DNA of 64,000 nt from NCBI RefSeq assembly GCF_000760515.2, contig NW_013546154.1, forward strand, positions 1 through 64,000. Direction: 5' to 3'. The stretch is from Mitosporidium daphniae. Its lineage: Eukaryota; Microsporidia. Below the pieces are notes generated by a model. The model had not been told where the DNA came from and ran no database searches. It was given only the letters and a program-made list of their open reading frames with translations. Position 1 is the stretch's first letter, and each line of letters opens with the position of its first letter. Below, piece by piece: positions 1 through 10,427 of this stretch. The position numbers and the translations under genes are program-made.

Positions 1-2
1 TC

Positions 3-2173
3 GGAATTGTTTCTGGTAATACGCCGCAACTTTTACCTTTTGACGCTCAAAACTTTGAAGATTCGGCTTCAAGTAATACCCAATTGGTTCCAAGCTCATC
101 GACGGATTTACAAAATCAAGGCCAAGGCCAAGAGATCTCCCTTAACAAAAGCAGAAATCACACACAAAATATGCGGTCGCCTTATCGAAACAATTCCGAC
201 CCCAAAGACGCGATATCTATTCCTTTGGACAGTATGCTCGATGTTTGCGTCAAGCTAGAAAAAACACATTCTTTTTCTCCGGTTTTCAGAAATAGCTTAA
301 ACTCCTCTTCTGGCACTCGCAATCAAGAAGTGTTAAGCACAGGTCAATCTTCAAAAGTTGGTAGCACCAAAATGGCTCTTTGCAGCAATTTTGAACTTGG
401 CGGTGATAACGGCACTCCGTATCACAAAAGCATGTCGGATCGCACATGCACCGTCTTACCTCCCTCCAATCCCTTGGAATATATGTTTTATTTGGATTGG
501 ATAAAATGTCAATCCGATCTAGCCTCGCTGACCGAAACCTACCAAAGAATCTCTACATTTCTACATGAAACTAATTTCCAGATCATCGAAAAACAAAAGG
601 AACTTCAGAATTGTCTGTCCAAAATGATTTCCTCACATAGCAGCATGTTTTCTGCCAATCAGTTTTCCTCTCCTCATCAATCGCACGAGATACTCCTCCA
701 TACTTGTGACCAAAATGATATTCCCATAACCCCGCGACATCTTGTATCTGAATTACCAAAGAAAAGCCAGACATCTGGTACATCACCCACTCAAAGTTTT
801 GGCATGCCGAGTCAAGCTTTTGGGGGAAACAGCCCAGTGTCCAATATGGCAGATCAAGTGTCCAGTCACATAGAATCTATTTTTGGCACGTATGGCTCAG
901 ATTCCAGCTTCGCGGAAACCCCTGTGCTAAAAGCATCCCCGAAGGCCTGTATCAATCATCATCAGCTGAGCTATTTTCATATGATGACTTCTGGAAAGCC
1001 CAGGTATTTAGTTTTGAATGAGACATCTGGAGACTCCCTATTGGAAGACACTCTCATTGCCTGTGATATTCATGGTGAGTTTCAGACCTTTTCTCGCAAA
1101 GACAGAAGGTACTGACGGATAACTTTATTTGTAGAAAAGTATCAAACTATCCCCCTTTTATCACCCCTTCCGCCCATACAGGTTCTGTTGTGGAGGATCT
1201 TGTATGGAATCAAAGTGGAGATGTTCTTGCAATGGCATATTCGCCCGGAAATTCGGCTCAATTGGTTATGGTCGCTCCAATTGTAAGATTGTCGCATTGA
1301 TAAGGCTTAGAAGTCTACGTCCTCAAATCAGATTAACTTTGTTCTCGCACCAATGCAGCCTAATACCCAGCATTTGCGGGGCATTAGCTGCATTACACAA
1401 TACAAGGGGCGATCAGTTTCTTCTGCCGGTGTTTCCTGCTCCTCGCTATTGGGAGTGCACGAATTTATCACCGGTGGTGCGGACAAAACCATTGTTTGTT
1501 ACACCATTTCTTACAATAGCATTTGTGGTCTAAACACGCTGACGGATCGTTCTCTTCCACCCATGTGCATAGCGCCCACAAATCCAGAGTCAATGCGGTA
1601 TTACACAATCACATGAGCGGCTCCATAATTTCCGGTGGCTCTGACAGGTGCCCATTCACTCATTTTTCAATAACTTAGACGATTGATTCTATATGATTTA
1701 GAGCAAAGAGCCATAGACCAATGCCATAAGCTTGAAAGTCGTATTAGCACCGTTCAATTGAACGAAAAGGCAGATTTGCTTCTGTTGACGTTTTTGTCTT
1801 CTTCAAACCAGCTGATGCTGTGGGACATACGGAAGAAAAAATTCGCCCACCAATTTGGCTGTGCAGAGGTATCGTATTCTTCTAATCGTCAAAGAGCAAT
1901 AATTTGAGCAGATATGTGCGGCCCTCTTGGCACAAAGATGGCAATTTGGTGGTATGCGGCGGCTCTGATGTCTCCGCCTCCATCAAGGATCAGGCTTCAA
2001 TCCATCTTTGGGACATACGGATGCTCAGGCGGCGACAAAAGGACGTGCCTGTCCATACGCTCTCCATAAATACGAGCAGAATTGTCCACTGCCTGTTTGC
2101 TCCAAATGCAAGCTCCCTGTATGCGCTGGCCGTGGATCGCTCCATGGTTATTTTGGATTATACCCTAAATTAA
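3..2173 (+). CDS. WD40-repeat protein, 3' part
   Basis: The reading frame is open from the window edge, so the N-terminus is missing; 677 residues are visible. The first ~345 residues are Ser/Thr/Gln-rich and low in complexity, with a short helical stretch around residue 160. The rest is a WD40 propeller, with blades ending ITGGADKTIHLW, ISGGSDRRLILYD, LMLWDIR and IHLWDIR. Five tiny introns rebuild it: 1109-1134, 1283-1310, 1494-1519, 1648-1678 and 1869-1894 (26, 28, 26, 31 and 26 nt). Each removes a stop or frameshift and restores a continuous propeller. WD40 domains are scaffolds; I cannot name the orthologue. The stop at 2173 is about 200 bp from the convergent AlaX gene. Confidence 0.8.
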
Positions 2174-2371
2174 TGAACCCAACTTTGATTAATTTGAGCC
2201 CATAAACACAAAATAGCTCGCCACGCTAGAACTAGCTCTGAACAGGCGGCTACCAAGTAAATCGCGGTAATTTCAAATATAAGGCGTCCATATTGCCGGA
2301 CCTTTAACTGGCTGTGGTGCAGCCCACCATTCAATGTTAGCGAATCACATCTCCAAGCTGAAGCTGCTTAG

Positions 2372-3346
2372 TTAGTTTTTATTGAGCTCATTAGGTATTG
2401 GGTCGAGATTGTACGAGATTCGGGTAGTGTTATCGCCAGATTTGACCTGCACCTTTCGGACTCGCATCATAGGTCCAAGAAGGCCAAGATGAGGAACATG
2501 GGTACCTCCACATGGAATTTCGCTTATAAATCCATCGATAGACATGCATCGCATGGCATAATCATCATGTGGAGACGCGTGTCGGATGATTGTGAGGGGA
2601 TCCGCTCTGATGATCTTGTTACAATGCTGCTCAACTAAAAGCAAAAACTCATCACGGGTATGTGGAATTTGTGTGGCGAGATCTCTAGTGGGGCCTGTTT
2701 TATCTTTGAAGACCAGCTGACCACGATATAGAACATGGGGTCCATCTGGAAAATGGTATGCCTTCCCTGTCGTAAGAGATAAGCCCATTATCTCGATGAG
2801 AACAATATCAAGAAGATGGCCGGCCGTATGAAGCCGGCTATTGAGAAAGCGGCGATCATGGTCGATTCGCAGGGTCACTGGAAGCGGAAGAAGAGGAACT
2901 AACTTTTGGGCTGTAGTGCGTTGTTCCGCATCCCCGATAACGTGCTCAACAGTACCTATGCAAGAAAAAGTAAAACTTACTAATTTGCGATGTCTCTTCT
3001 GTTTTCATGCTCACAGAGGTGATGTTGAAACGCTTTGTATTGTTCAAGACATGATGGATCTCACTGTTCAGGGGATCCCCTGTAGGAAGCATTTCGTTAT
3101 TAGAAATCTTTTCTTGAGGGACCTTGCCCTGGCTCTGATTTTGGTCCTGGAGGTAAATCTCACCTGTGTCGCATCTAGGATGAGAAGGTGTATATACGGT
3201 TGCCCGCCCCCTTGCGGATAAAAAAGAGTGATGTCAAGAAGGAGACTGGCCGCATCACCGGAAGCATTGAATCTGATCCCAACTAGAAGTGCATTGCCAA
3301 TTGTGGCTGAACTCCTCAAGTATGCGAGTCTAGTGGATTCCGTCAT
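2372..3346 (-). CDS. AlaX-type tRNA-editing protein (AARSD1-like)
   Basis: Encodes 308 residues with two introns (3155-3177, 23 nt; 2946-2970, 25 nt). The protein carries the synthetase editing fold: PQGGGQP at residues 44-50, HTAGHLLD at 157-164 (zinc ligands H157 and H161) and CGGTHV at 263-268 (C263 and H267). Proteins of this family hydrolyse Ser or Gly wrongly attached to tRNA-Ala, acting in trans to alanyl-tRNA synthetase. Length and the C-terminal N-T-T-R-I-S-Y block match the long AlaX/AARSD1 form. All zinc ligands are present, so it should be active. The start is the first ATG before the fold, at 3346. The gene is convergent with the WD40 gene. Confidence 0.88.
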
Positions 3347-4032
3347 TCAAAAAATAGATATTCGTAAGCCGGAGTACTTTAAATGCGTGACCACTTAGCT
3401 CGGGTGTCCCATCAAACACTTTATTATTCAACTGCCGTTGCGTTCAAAATCAGTGCAACGTGTGGACTTAATTGCCCTTTTGGAAGTATCTCTAATCAGC
3501 AATACAAACTTGCTTCGTGCTATAGCGCTTATATTTGGAATTTCTGTGTATCGCGTTTGGCCCGAGAGCCACCCTAGGAGGGCTTATCGGCAGATAAACC
3601 TTAAGCGGAGTTTGATACTTTGCCAGTAAAAGCAGGACCTCATCAATTCTTTATTTGATGGTCTAAGTATTGACAACAACTGCATGCGAATGCTGCGTTT
3701 TAGAATTGACTATAGGTCCCCTAACCCTAGCTTCCCAGACGGCATTTCTATCCGTCCCCAGATTTCGATTGTATTCTGTCTGTGATTTGGATTGCATTTT
3801 CAAACCAGCTCAAGTTTTCTCCAGTATATTTTTGTATGCGTTTTTTGTAAGGGCTAGCTGAAAATCCCTTTGCATTTCAGCCTATGCGTTTGTCAAAGCT
3901 TGGAGCCAGATTTTTACACCTTGCCTTTGCGCTACGTTAACCCTGCAAGGCGAATAATAAATTTCCGCCAAACTAAACTTTAACGTTCAACTTGCTGCCA
4001 GTTAAGGGTTCGCCATTGCACTTGTATCTGTC
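3347..4032. other. Gap between AlaX and NPL4; unresolved open stretches
   Basis: About 690 bp without a confident gene. The plus strand has protein-like open stretches in more than one frame: 3438-3629, and a run around 3630-3770 that would need further introns. It could hold a small intron-rich gene, but I could not build a consistent model. A telomere-like CCCTAACCCTA lies near 3718. Confidence 0.4.
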
Positions 4033-5903
4033 ATGCAGCTGCCTGCTCTTCTCCGTGTAAGGACGTCCTCTGGACAGACCACGCGTGTCCCAATAGACGT
4101 CGATCAATATAGACCTGATGAGCCGTTTTATGAGTCAGCACTTTGCTCCAAATTTGGCCCTGGCACATGGTCAAGGGATCCTTCTGGAACCACCCCCATT
4201 CCTCAGCAGACATTGCTTGGAGAACTTAGGTTAGGCCTCTCGCTTATTATAGAACTGGAGAAATGCTTTTCTTCAAGCCCACATTGTCTTTGTCGCCTAG
4301 TTCTTTGGCCTCTACATCGCTGCTCTCTCTCTCCCAGCCATCGATATCAATATCGGCCATTGACCGGCAGCTGGAGACGCAAGAGGGTCGAATTGTACGG
4401 AAGCGAGATCCGTTTCTGTGTAGACATTCTCAGAATGGAATGTGCCCTCATTGTGCTCCGCTTGACCCATTTGATGCAGGTTACCATATGGAACATGGCA
4501 TCAAGTTTCTCTCCTTTTGGAGCTTTATTAAGAAGGAGCGAGAGACACTTGCCTCCATCCTGCCTAGTTTAGAGATTTCCTTTGGACAGTGCAAGTCTGG
4601 AATCCATTTGCCTTATCCGCAAGGCATGTGTACAGCATGTCAGCCTTCACCTATAACGCTTCAACAGCAGGTTTGTTACTCTTTAACGAAATGATAGAAA
4701 TTTCGCATGGTTGATCATGTAGAATTCGTTGATTCAGCAACGGTGGATCGCTTTATTGATCGTTGGCGCGTAACTTCACATCAAGCTCTTGCATGGCTCA
4801 TAGGCACCTATGATTTTTACGCAGGTGTGCCACTTGGCGTCAAAGGCAAGGTCCGTTATCTGTGGATGCCTCTTCAGGAAACAGCTCAAGATGGGATTGA
4901 GCTGCCTACAGATACTTCTCCGCTGTATGGGGCTTTGGAAACACTGCTTCATAATACGCTTGCATGGCTTGGCTTGGAAAAGATTGGCGCAATATGGACA
5001 GACCTGTCTCCAGCAGGCGTCCCGCCCTGTAGGGGGCCTGAGACTTATTTTGTTTCTAGCTGGGAAATTGCGTGGATTACCCAAATGCAATTGGCACATC
5101 CAATCCCGGGGTGTTTCGAGGCAAGCAGTGCGTCGCGTTGGATTTCTATTGTTGTGACGGCAGATGTTAACGGAGAAGTGGCTCTCTTTCCCTATCAAGT
5201 CTCGCTGCAAGCTACATCACTTGCCAAAGCGGAACTTCTTCATCCCACATCAGAGGCCTCTTCGTGTGCCATATGGGCACCAAAAAATGGACATTTCAGT
5301 AGCGTTCCCCTGCCAGAGCTATTTTATCGGGTAGAAGAAGTTCAAGACACAGAAGAGGGCAATGCGCGCGCCAATCCAGCACAACGCCGGGCTGACCCCT
5401 GCTTCCCAAGCGAATATTTACTTGTCTCGCTGACCCATGGTTTTCTTGCTGATAAAATGCAGCCTTGCAACCATTTTGATATTGCGGCCACTTTTGTGGC
5501 AGCTGCGGGCGAGATCTGCAGCTCCACATTCCTATGCGCATTGGCCCCCTTTCTACTACACCATGACTCTGGAGATGAGTCCATGACTGGTCTAATGAGG
5601 CAAATCCATGCTGATCTCGGTAAATTATCGGTGTTTACTTTAGGGCTGTTGGTTGCGCTTCACGGGATGAACATATTTACCAGCGAAGAGCTCACGCTGC
5701 TTAAAGACCATTCAGATGCCTTTTTTGACACCTCTGGATGGCGGGATCTTAAAGAGCGCATGAAGGCCGCCCGCGCCGATGCCGGTTCTATTGATATGCA
5801 AGCGAATGATGCGCCCCTCTGGGCATGCACGTTTTGCACGCTGATTAACCCTGTAAGCGTAGATGACTGTGAGGCTTGTGGCCTTCCTCGCTCCCCTGCA
5901 TAG
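4033..5903 (+). CDS. NPL4: NPL4, Cdc48/p97 ubiquitin-substrate adaptor
   Basis: Encodes 606 residues with introns at 4230-4252 (23 nt) and 4671-4697 (27 nt). The N-terminus is a ubiquitin-like domain (LLRVRTSSGQTTRV). It is followed by the NPL4 zinc domain (RDPFLCRHS, MCPHCAPLDPFD, GMCTACQPSPITL) and the MPN-like NPL4 domain (DRFIDRWR, WTDLS, TYFVSSWE). The protein ends in an NZF/RanBP2 finger (WACTFCTLINPVSVDDCEACGLPR, Cys at fixed spacing), the ubiquitin-binding module also present in animal NPL4. NPL4 with UFD1 recruits Cdc48 to ubiquitinated clients in ER-associated and nuclear degradation. Length matches the family. The second splice junction rebuilds the helix that precedes the MPN domain. 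Confidence 0.95.
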
Positions 5904-6007
5904 ACATCGATCGTAGGCATGTGGTGGACAATTTTATAAACAAATTATAAACAGTCATAAGCGTGCGGCAAATAACGGAATAAACAAAACGATCAAGGGG
6001 CGCCTAT

Positions 6008-7108
6008 TTACACAACAAAGAAAAAGACGAATAGCGCGACCAGGGCCAGCAGACCGAATGCCTTTAAAATGGCGGAGCGGTGTCTGCTTTCGCTCTGCCA
6101 GAAGCGGTACAGCTCGTGCTGGGCAACATCGGCATGCGAAAAAGCTGATTCGATGTCAACGTCAATCCTATCATGATGGCCACACGCTTACCGTTGAATG
6201 GTTTCTCCTTGAAGAGACACAAGCTGGACCAACTGTTGGAAAATGGTGCCCAGCTCATGGACAGTAGATTCTATACTTTCCAACCGGCCACTGCTGGCCG
6301 AAGCAGGGGCCTGGTGAAGAGCCATCTTAGAAGCCGACGAATATGCACAAGCAGATACGTCTTCATATGCAGAGTGAATATCAGTACCGGTGAGATAGCG
6401 CCCGCGTAGCGCAGATGGATAGGCGGAGGTGTATGTGGTTTGTCCAGCAGCGTATCTTTGAGGGGCCAAGCGGAGCGATACAGCTTCCAACTGAGTGGCC
6501 GATTGTATATTCGCTGGATTTGAGGCTGTCAATTGAGAAGTCATTGGCAATTGGCTCATTTGCTGCACACCCGCCGGTGCCTCGGAGATGGTTGGTTGGG
6601 AACCAAAGCTTTTTTCGCGGCGCAAGATCTTCTCAAATTGATCGGCAAGCGATCTGCAGCAGTTTTCTAAAAATTTGCAGACAAGGAGGGTGTGCTCTGC
6701 ATATGAAGCAGGGATGCCATTCATCGCCGCAACGGAGTATTGAAACGATTTCAAATGCTGAATCTCCTTGGTAACATTTGTCGCCAGCGCCTTGATTGCG
6801 TCAAGTGAAAAAGAAGGTTGACAATTTAAAATACTAGATGGCATGAGCTGTGTTGGCGCGAGAGGAATATCAGAGTGCCATGCTGCGGGCGCAGGATATT
6901 CACAATTCAGTGTCAACAGCATGCGACGTGCCTCCGTGATCTCAGCACGGATTTTAGTGCTGAGTGACTGGAACTGGGCGTGGATATGATCATAGCTACG
7001 TTCCACCGGATATATTGCTTCAACGGCAACCACGCTGTTCCTTGCCATCACAAGCAGCGAGTGGAACTCGCGTGACCGGTCCATCGAGCAATTAAATGCG
7101 GAAAACAA
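6008..7108 (-). CDS. SED5: Syntaxin-5/Sed5 Golgi t-SNARE
   Basis: Encodes 358 residues with one 24-nt intron (6168-6191) near the 3' end. The N-terminus reads SRTREFH-like (SREFHSLLVMARNS), followed by a helical Habc region. A SNARE motif lies near residues 270-330 (ESTVHELGTIFQQLVQLVS, GETIQRIDVDIE). After it come a short basic linker and a C-terminal transmembrane tail anchor (FGLLALVALFVFFFVV). Sed5 is the Q-SNARE for ER-to-Golgi and intra-Golgi fusion. The Gln at the ionic layer (IFQQLVQL) is present. Without splicing the ORF would stop before the membrane anchor, so the intron is required. A bidirectional promoter region of about 280 bp separates it from the TGT gene. Confidence 0.9.
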
Positions 7109-7391
7109 AATTGTACATTTGACTGCTTAAATGTGTAACCCTAACCCTAAATTCGCTAATTTTCGTCCAAAAGGTTTATCAAGCGATAAGACGGCTGGGA
7201 TGTGGTAAAATATATGCTTTGCCGGTTTCCAGGCAACTATGAATTTCGCATTGATATTTTTTATGCCACAATTAGGCGAAACGTATGTGAAGCTCCAACC
7301 AATTAATTGACCCGTTAAAAGCAATTAAATTTATACATTGGACATTGCAAAAGAAAATTAAAATTAAAATTAAAAGACTGCCCCCTTTGCA
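7109..7391. promoter_or_regulatory. Divergent promoter region Sed5/TGT with telomere-like box
   Basis: The region contains TAACCCTAACCCTAAA at 7136-7151 close to the Sed5 start, and an AAAATT(AAAATT)n tract at about 7350-7375 close to the TGT start. Telomere-type boxes act as regulatory sites in fungal promoters; that function is only inferred here. Confidence 0.4.
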
Positions 7392-8726
7392 ATGGCAGAG
7401 CCGCCTTTACGCTTCGCCATCGTTGCCCGGTGTTCGACAACACGTGCACGGGCTTCCTTGATGCATCTTCCACACGGAACAGTTAAGCTGCCTGTATTCA
7501 TGCCTGTTGGTACGCAGGGAACCATGAAGGGACTCACTGCCGACCAATTGCGGGAGCTTGATTGCGAAATCCTGCTGTCCAATACATACCACCTTGGGAA
7601 TAGACCAGGCGTTGATATTCTTTCTGCTCAAGGTGGACTCCATAAATTCATGGACTGGGATCGGGCCATTTTAACAGATTCTGGCGGCTTCCAGATGGTT
7701 TCCTTACAAAAGCTATCCACCGTGAGCGAGGAAGGCGTGACCTTTGAGTCCCCTCACGACGGAAGCATGATGCTACTACGCCCAGAGGACTCGATTGCCA
7801 TCCAGCGGGAAATTGGCTCAGACATCGTTATGCAACTTGATGATGTAGTGAACCCGCTGTCCCCGCCTGCACGTCTTCAAGAGGCAATGGAGCGCTCCAT
7901 CCACTGGCTTGACCGTGCTATCGCCTCCATGAAACAAAATGAAGCTTCAAATGTGGAACAAGTTTCTTTAGCAAACGCGCCGCCTGGAAAAAAGATGATC
8001 CCGGTCGTTGAAGCGCTTTCCTCGCAAAAGGCCGTCCCAGCACGTCAGACGCTCTTTCCCATCATACAAGGCGGCTTGGATCTCACTCGTCGCGATCACT
8101 GTATTACAGAAATGAAGAAAAGATCTACACTTGGATATGCTATTGGTGGCCTTGGAGGCGGAGAGGCGAAAAGCGATTTTACGGCCATGATTCGGTTCTG
8201 TACAAAAGAGCTGGAGGGAGACGGCAGTTGCCCCTCAACCCCGATATATTGCATGGGTATTGGATATGATCTCGATTTGCTGATTTGCGTGGCACTTGGT
8301 GTTGATATGTTTGACTGCGTCTTTCCAACACGTACAGCAAGGTTTGGCCATGCTCTGCACCCTTGCGGAGATATCTCGCTTAAAAAGGCAATGTATGCCC
8401 AGGATTTGCGACCCATCGATTCGGAATGCACATGCCTCACTTGCCGAAACTATACCAGAGCAGCCCTACATGGGATCGTCGGGAAAGAGACGACAGGCTG
8501 CCACCTGCTTTCAATGCACAACATTGCATACATGTTGCGATTTTCACGGGCTATGCGCGATGCCATAATAGCAGACAAATTCCCCGCATACATCAAATCA
8601 TTTCTGCGTCGACGCTTCATCGAAAATGAGGAGCAGCTCGCCGATAAAGAAGCGATTGTGCCCGAGTGGATTATCGATGCTCTTGCAAGTATTGGCCTTG
8701 TCATCGATCCTAGAATGGCAGAATAG
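7392..8726 (+). CDS. QTRT1: Queuine tRNA-ribosyltransferase, catalytic subunit
   Basis: A single intronless exon of 444 residues. TGT exchanges guanine-34 of tRNAs with GUN anticodons for queuine. Diagnostic blocks are FMPVGTQGTMKGL, NTYHL, TDSGGFQMVSL (residues 95-105; Asp96 is the conserved substrate-binding Asp), DMFDCVFPTRTARFG (nucleophilic Asp) and the zinc site C-x-C-x2-C with the distal His (SECTCLTCRN, LLSMHN). An insertion of about 40 residues sits between the helix ending ASMKQNE and LFPIIQGG. It is the QTRT1 rather than the QTRT2 type because the catalytic Asp is kept. The gene is convergent with ATE1, with tandem repeats between them. Confidence 0.95.
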   Translation: MAEPPLRFAIVARCSTTRARASLMHLPHGTVKLPVFMPVGTQGTMKGLTADQLRELDCEILLSNTYHLGNRPGVDILSAQGGLHKFMDWDRAILTDSGGFQMVSLQKLSTVSEEGVTFESPHDGSMMLLRPEDSIAIQREIGSDIVMQLDDVVNPLSPPARLQEAMERSIHWLDRAIASMKQNEASNVEQVSLANAPPGKKMIPVVEALSSQKAVPARQTLFPIIQGGLDLTRRDHCITEMKKRSTLGYAIGGLGGGEAKSDFTAMIRFCTKELEGDGSCPSTPIYCMGIGYDLDLLICVALGVDMFDCVFPTRTARFGHALHPCGDISLKKAMYAQDLRPIDSECTCLTCRNYTRAALHGIVGKETTGCHLLSMHNIAYMLRFSRAMRDAIIADKFPAYIKSFLRRRFIENEEQLADKEAIVPEWIIDALASIGLVIDPRMAE

Positions 8727-8743
8727 CAATCAAAAGCAAATAA

Positions 8744-8830
8744 AGGGCTGATAACAAATTGAACGAAAGCCAAGGGCTGATAACAAATTGAACGAAAGCC
8801 AAGGGCTGATAACAAATTGAACGAAAGATA
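8744..8830. repeat. Three tandem copies of a 29-bp unit
   Basis: The unit starts AGGGCTGATAACAAATTGAA and repeats at 8744, 8773 and 8802. The first two copies are identical and the third differs in the last three bases. It fills the intergenic space between the converging TGT and ATE1 stop codons. AAGGGCTG recurs at 8881 inside the ATE1 3' end, suggesting that the array grew from there. Confidence 0.95.
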
Positions 8831-8873
8831 AACACTAACACGTGCCAATCCAAGCGAGCAGCCCAATTTAGAG

Positions 8874-9961
8874 TTACTCTAAGGGCTGCCAGCAAAATTT
8901 TCCGCCTCCCAGTTGCGGAATACCTATTTCAGCAGGAGCATATGCGGCCTTATATAGCAGCTTGGGACATTTTGGCGAGTAAAATCCTAAAATTGGGCAT
9001 GAAAGCCATACCGAGAATGTAGTAGGAACGTCTCATTATGCGGGCAAGCTCAATTTCGGTCAGAATGGAAAAGGTTCCAAGGGAAAGGTTAGCATATTCC
9101 GGGTCATAAAAAAAATAACATGACGAAATATAGTCTGGTAGCACATCTACAGTTGACATTGCTACCAGCCGTGTGCCGATCACAAAGACCAAGAATCGAG
9201 TCGATCCCTCCTACAAATGAATACAAAAATTACAACAAATTGCAGCTGGAAATGTCAAAAAGACACCGGAAAAGATGGAAAAACAGAAAACAAACTGATA
9301 GCGGATCACAATGCCCATACCTCAAGAGCGCCATCAATAATAAAGCTTTTGAACGAATCGACAGTCCAAGTAGCAGCATCTTCATGTACCGCTTGCTGAT
9401 ACTTCAGAAAAAGCGTAAAAAGTGAAGCAAGCTCGAATTCAGCAAGCAGTTCAGAGGGCTCAAGCAGCCTGACTGTAAAGGCCGGAAGAACCCCCATCTC
9501 CTTGGTTTCTTTGAAATTCTCAACTTTATACATGTCTTTAATTGCTTCTGGGTATGCCTCCAGGTCTTTTGTGATGTCTCCTTGAGAATAGGTTGTCAAA
9601 AGACGGAAACGTGTAGCTATGCGGCGATACGCCTTCCTCTGAGAACGAGAAGGAGTGAACGCCGAAACACGTAACCTGATCGGTTTAAGTGGGCAGCATG
9701 TGATATCATTGAGGGGCAAATAGAGCAGTTTGGAGCCAGATCTGCAAATAGCATCAACAAACCTTACCTTCGCCAGCCCTGCTCCATTAGCTCTTGGTAC
9801 AGCAATGCAGCAAGAGGTGTTTTGAGTTCCGAATAGATTGCGATAGATCCATTCCCACCGCAATACCCACAATGGCCTGTAAACACAGAGACCGATTCTA
9901 CGAATGACATGCACGCTAGCTGTGGTGACAAGTATCTGGGATTGTAAAAAGGTCCACCCAT
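8874..9961 (-). CDS. ATE1: Arginyl-tRNA--protein transferase ATE1
   Basis: Encodes 308 residues in four exons; introns are 9742-9767 (26 nt), 9211-9320 (110 nt, unusually long here) and 8987-9011 (25 nt). ATE1 attaches Arg to acidic N-termini to create N-degrons. The N-terminal metal/haem-binding CGYC (C31, C34), the EQGWRRSG block and ITCCP with F-x-PSRSQRK are all present. The C-terminal acyltransferase core reads RLVAMSTVDVLPDYISSCYFFYDPEY, SLGTFS, YYILGFY and CPKLLYK. It is shorter than animal ATE1 (about 500 residues) because the middle insert is reduced. The last intron restores the CPKxxYK block. The 110-nt intron is pyrimidine-rich and might be two introns around a micro-exon. The start lies 41 bp from the divergent CX9C gene. 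Confidence 0.9.
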
Positions 9962-10002
9962 TTTATGCTAAATTTTAATTTAATTTTAGAGAGCAATTCG
10001 CC
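9962..10002. promoter_or_regulatory. 41-bp divergent promoter with AATTTAATTTT element
   Basis: The whole space between the ATE1 and CX9C start codons is AT-rich and contains AATTTTAATTTAATTTTAG. Similar boxes sit just upstream of many starts in the window. Confidence 0.45.
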
Positions 10003-10263
10003 ATGTCTTCGCCTACGATCAGTTTTGGGTCGCCCACAGAACGGGAGAAAACAGAGCTGTCTCGCTATTTGAAGACAGAATGTGGTCCCATGTTAAAAGA
10101 TGCCATAAGTTGCGTAAAACAATCACATAACCAAGTAAAAGGCATCGACTGTCACCAGCTAATTAAGGCGTATTTGGACTGCTGCTCTGCAACACCGGCA
10201 GCGTGCGCCGAACGGTTTGGAGACCCGGATCACAACCCATTCCACACAGAAGAAGAGCAGTAG
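10003..10263 (+). CDS. Twin CX9C (CHCH) mitochondrial intermembrane-space protein
   Basis: 86 residues, intronless. It contains two exact C-x9-C pairs (CGPMLKDAISC and CHQLIKAYLDC), the hallmark of small proteins imported into the intermembrane space by the Mia40/Erv1 disulfide relay. Many members assemble cytochrome c oxidase or MICOS; which one this is cannot be decided from sequence alone. A third cysteine follows the second pair. There is no cleavable presequence, as expected for the family. It implies an oxidative mitochondrial import pathway. Confidence 0.8.
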   Translation: MSSPTISFGSPTEREKTELSRYLKTECGPMLKDAISCVKQSHNQVKGIDCHQLIKAYLDCCSATPAACAERFGDPDHNPFHTEEEQ

Positions 10264-10427
10264 CAAATATAAAATAAATCGCTTTCCAATCGATTTGAAC
10301 GCATCGACCTCATCAAACAAGCGGTTGGCGCTAGATTGGTGTTTGAACACATCGCGATCATTGGCTGTTGGTCTTTGGATCGCTCAGCTGTGTGTAGACA
10401 TAGCTGAAAGTGCAATAGTGTCGTTTT

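Noticed and set aside
4776-5584. Minus-strand ORFs opposite NPL4
   Set aside because: Antisense to a fully conserved coding sequence.
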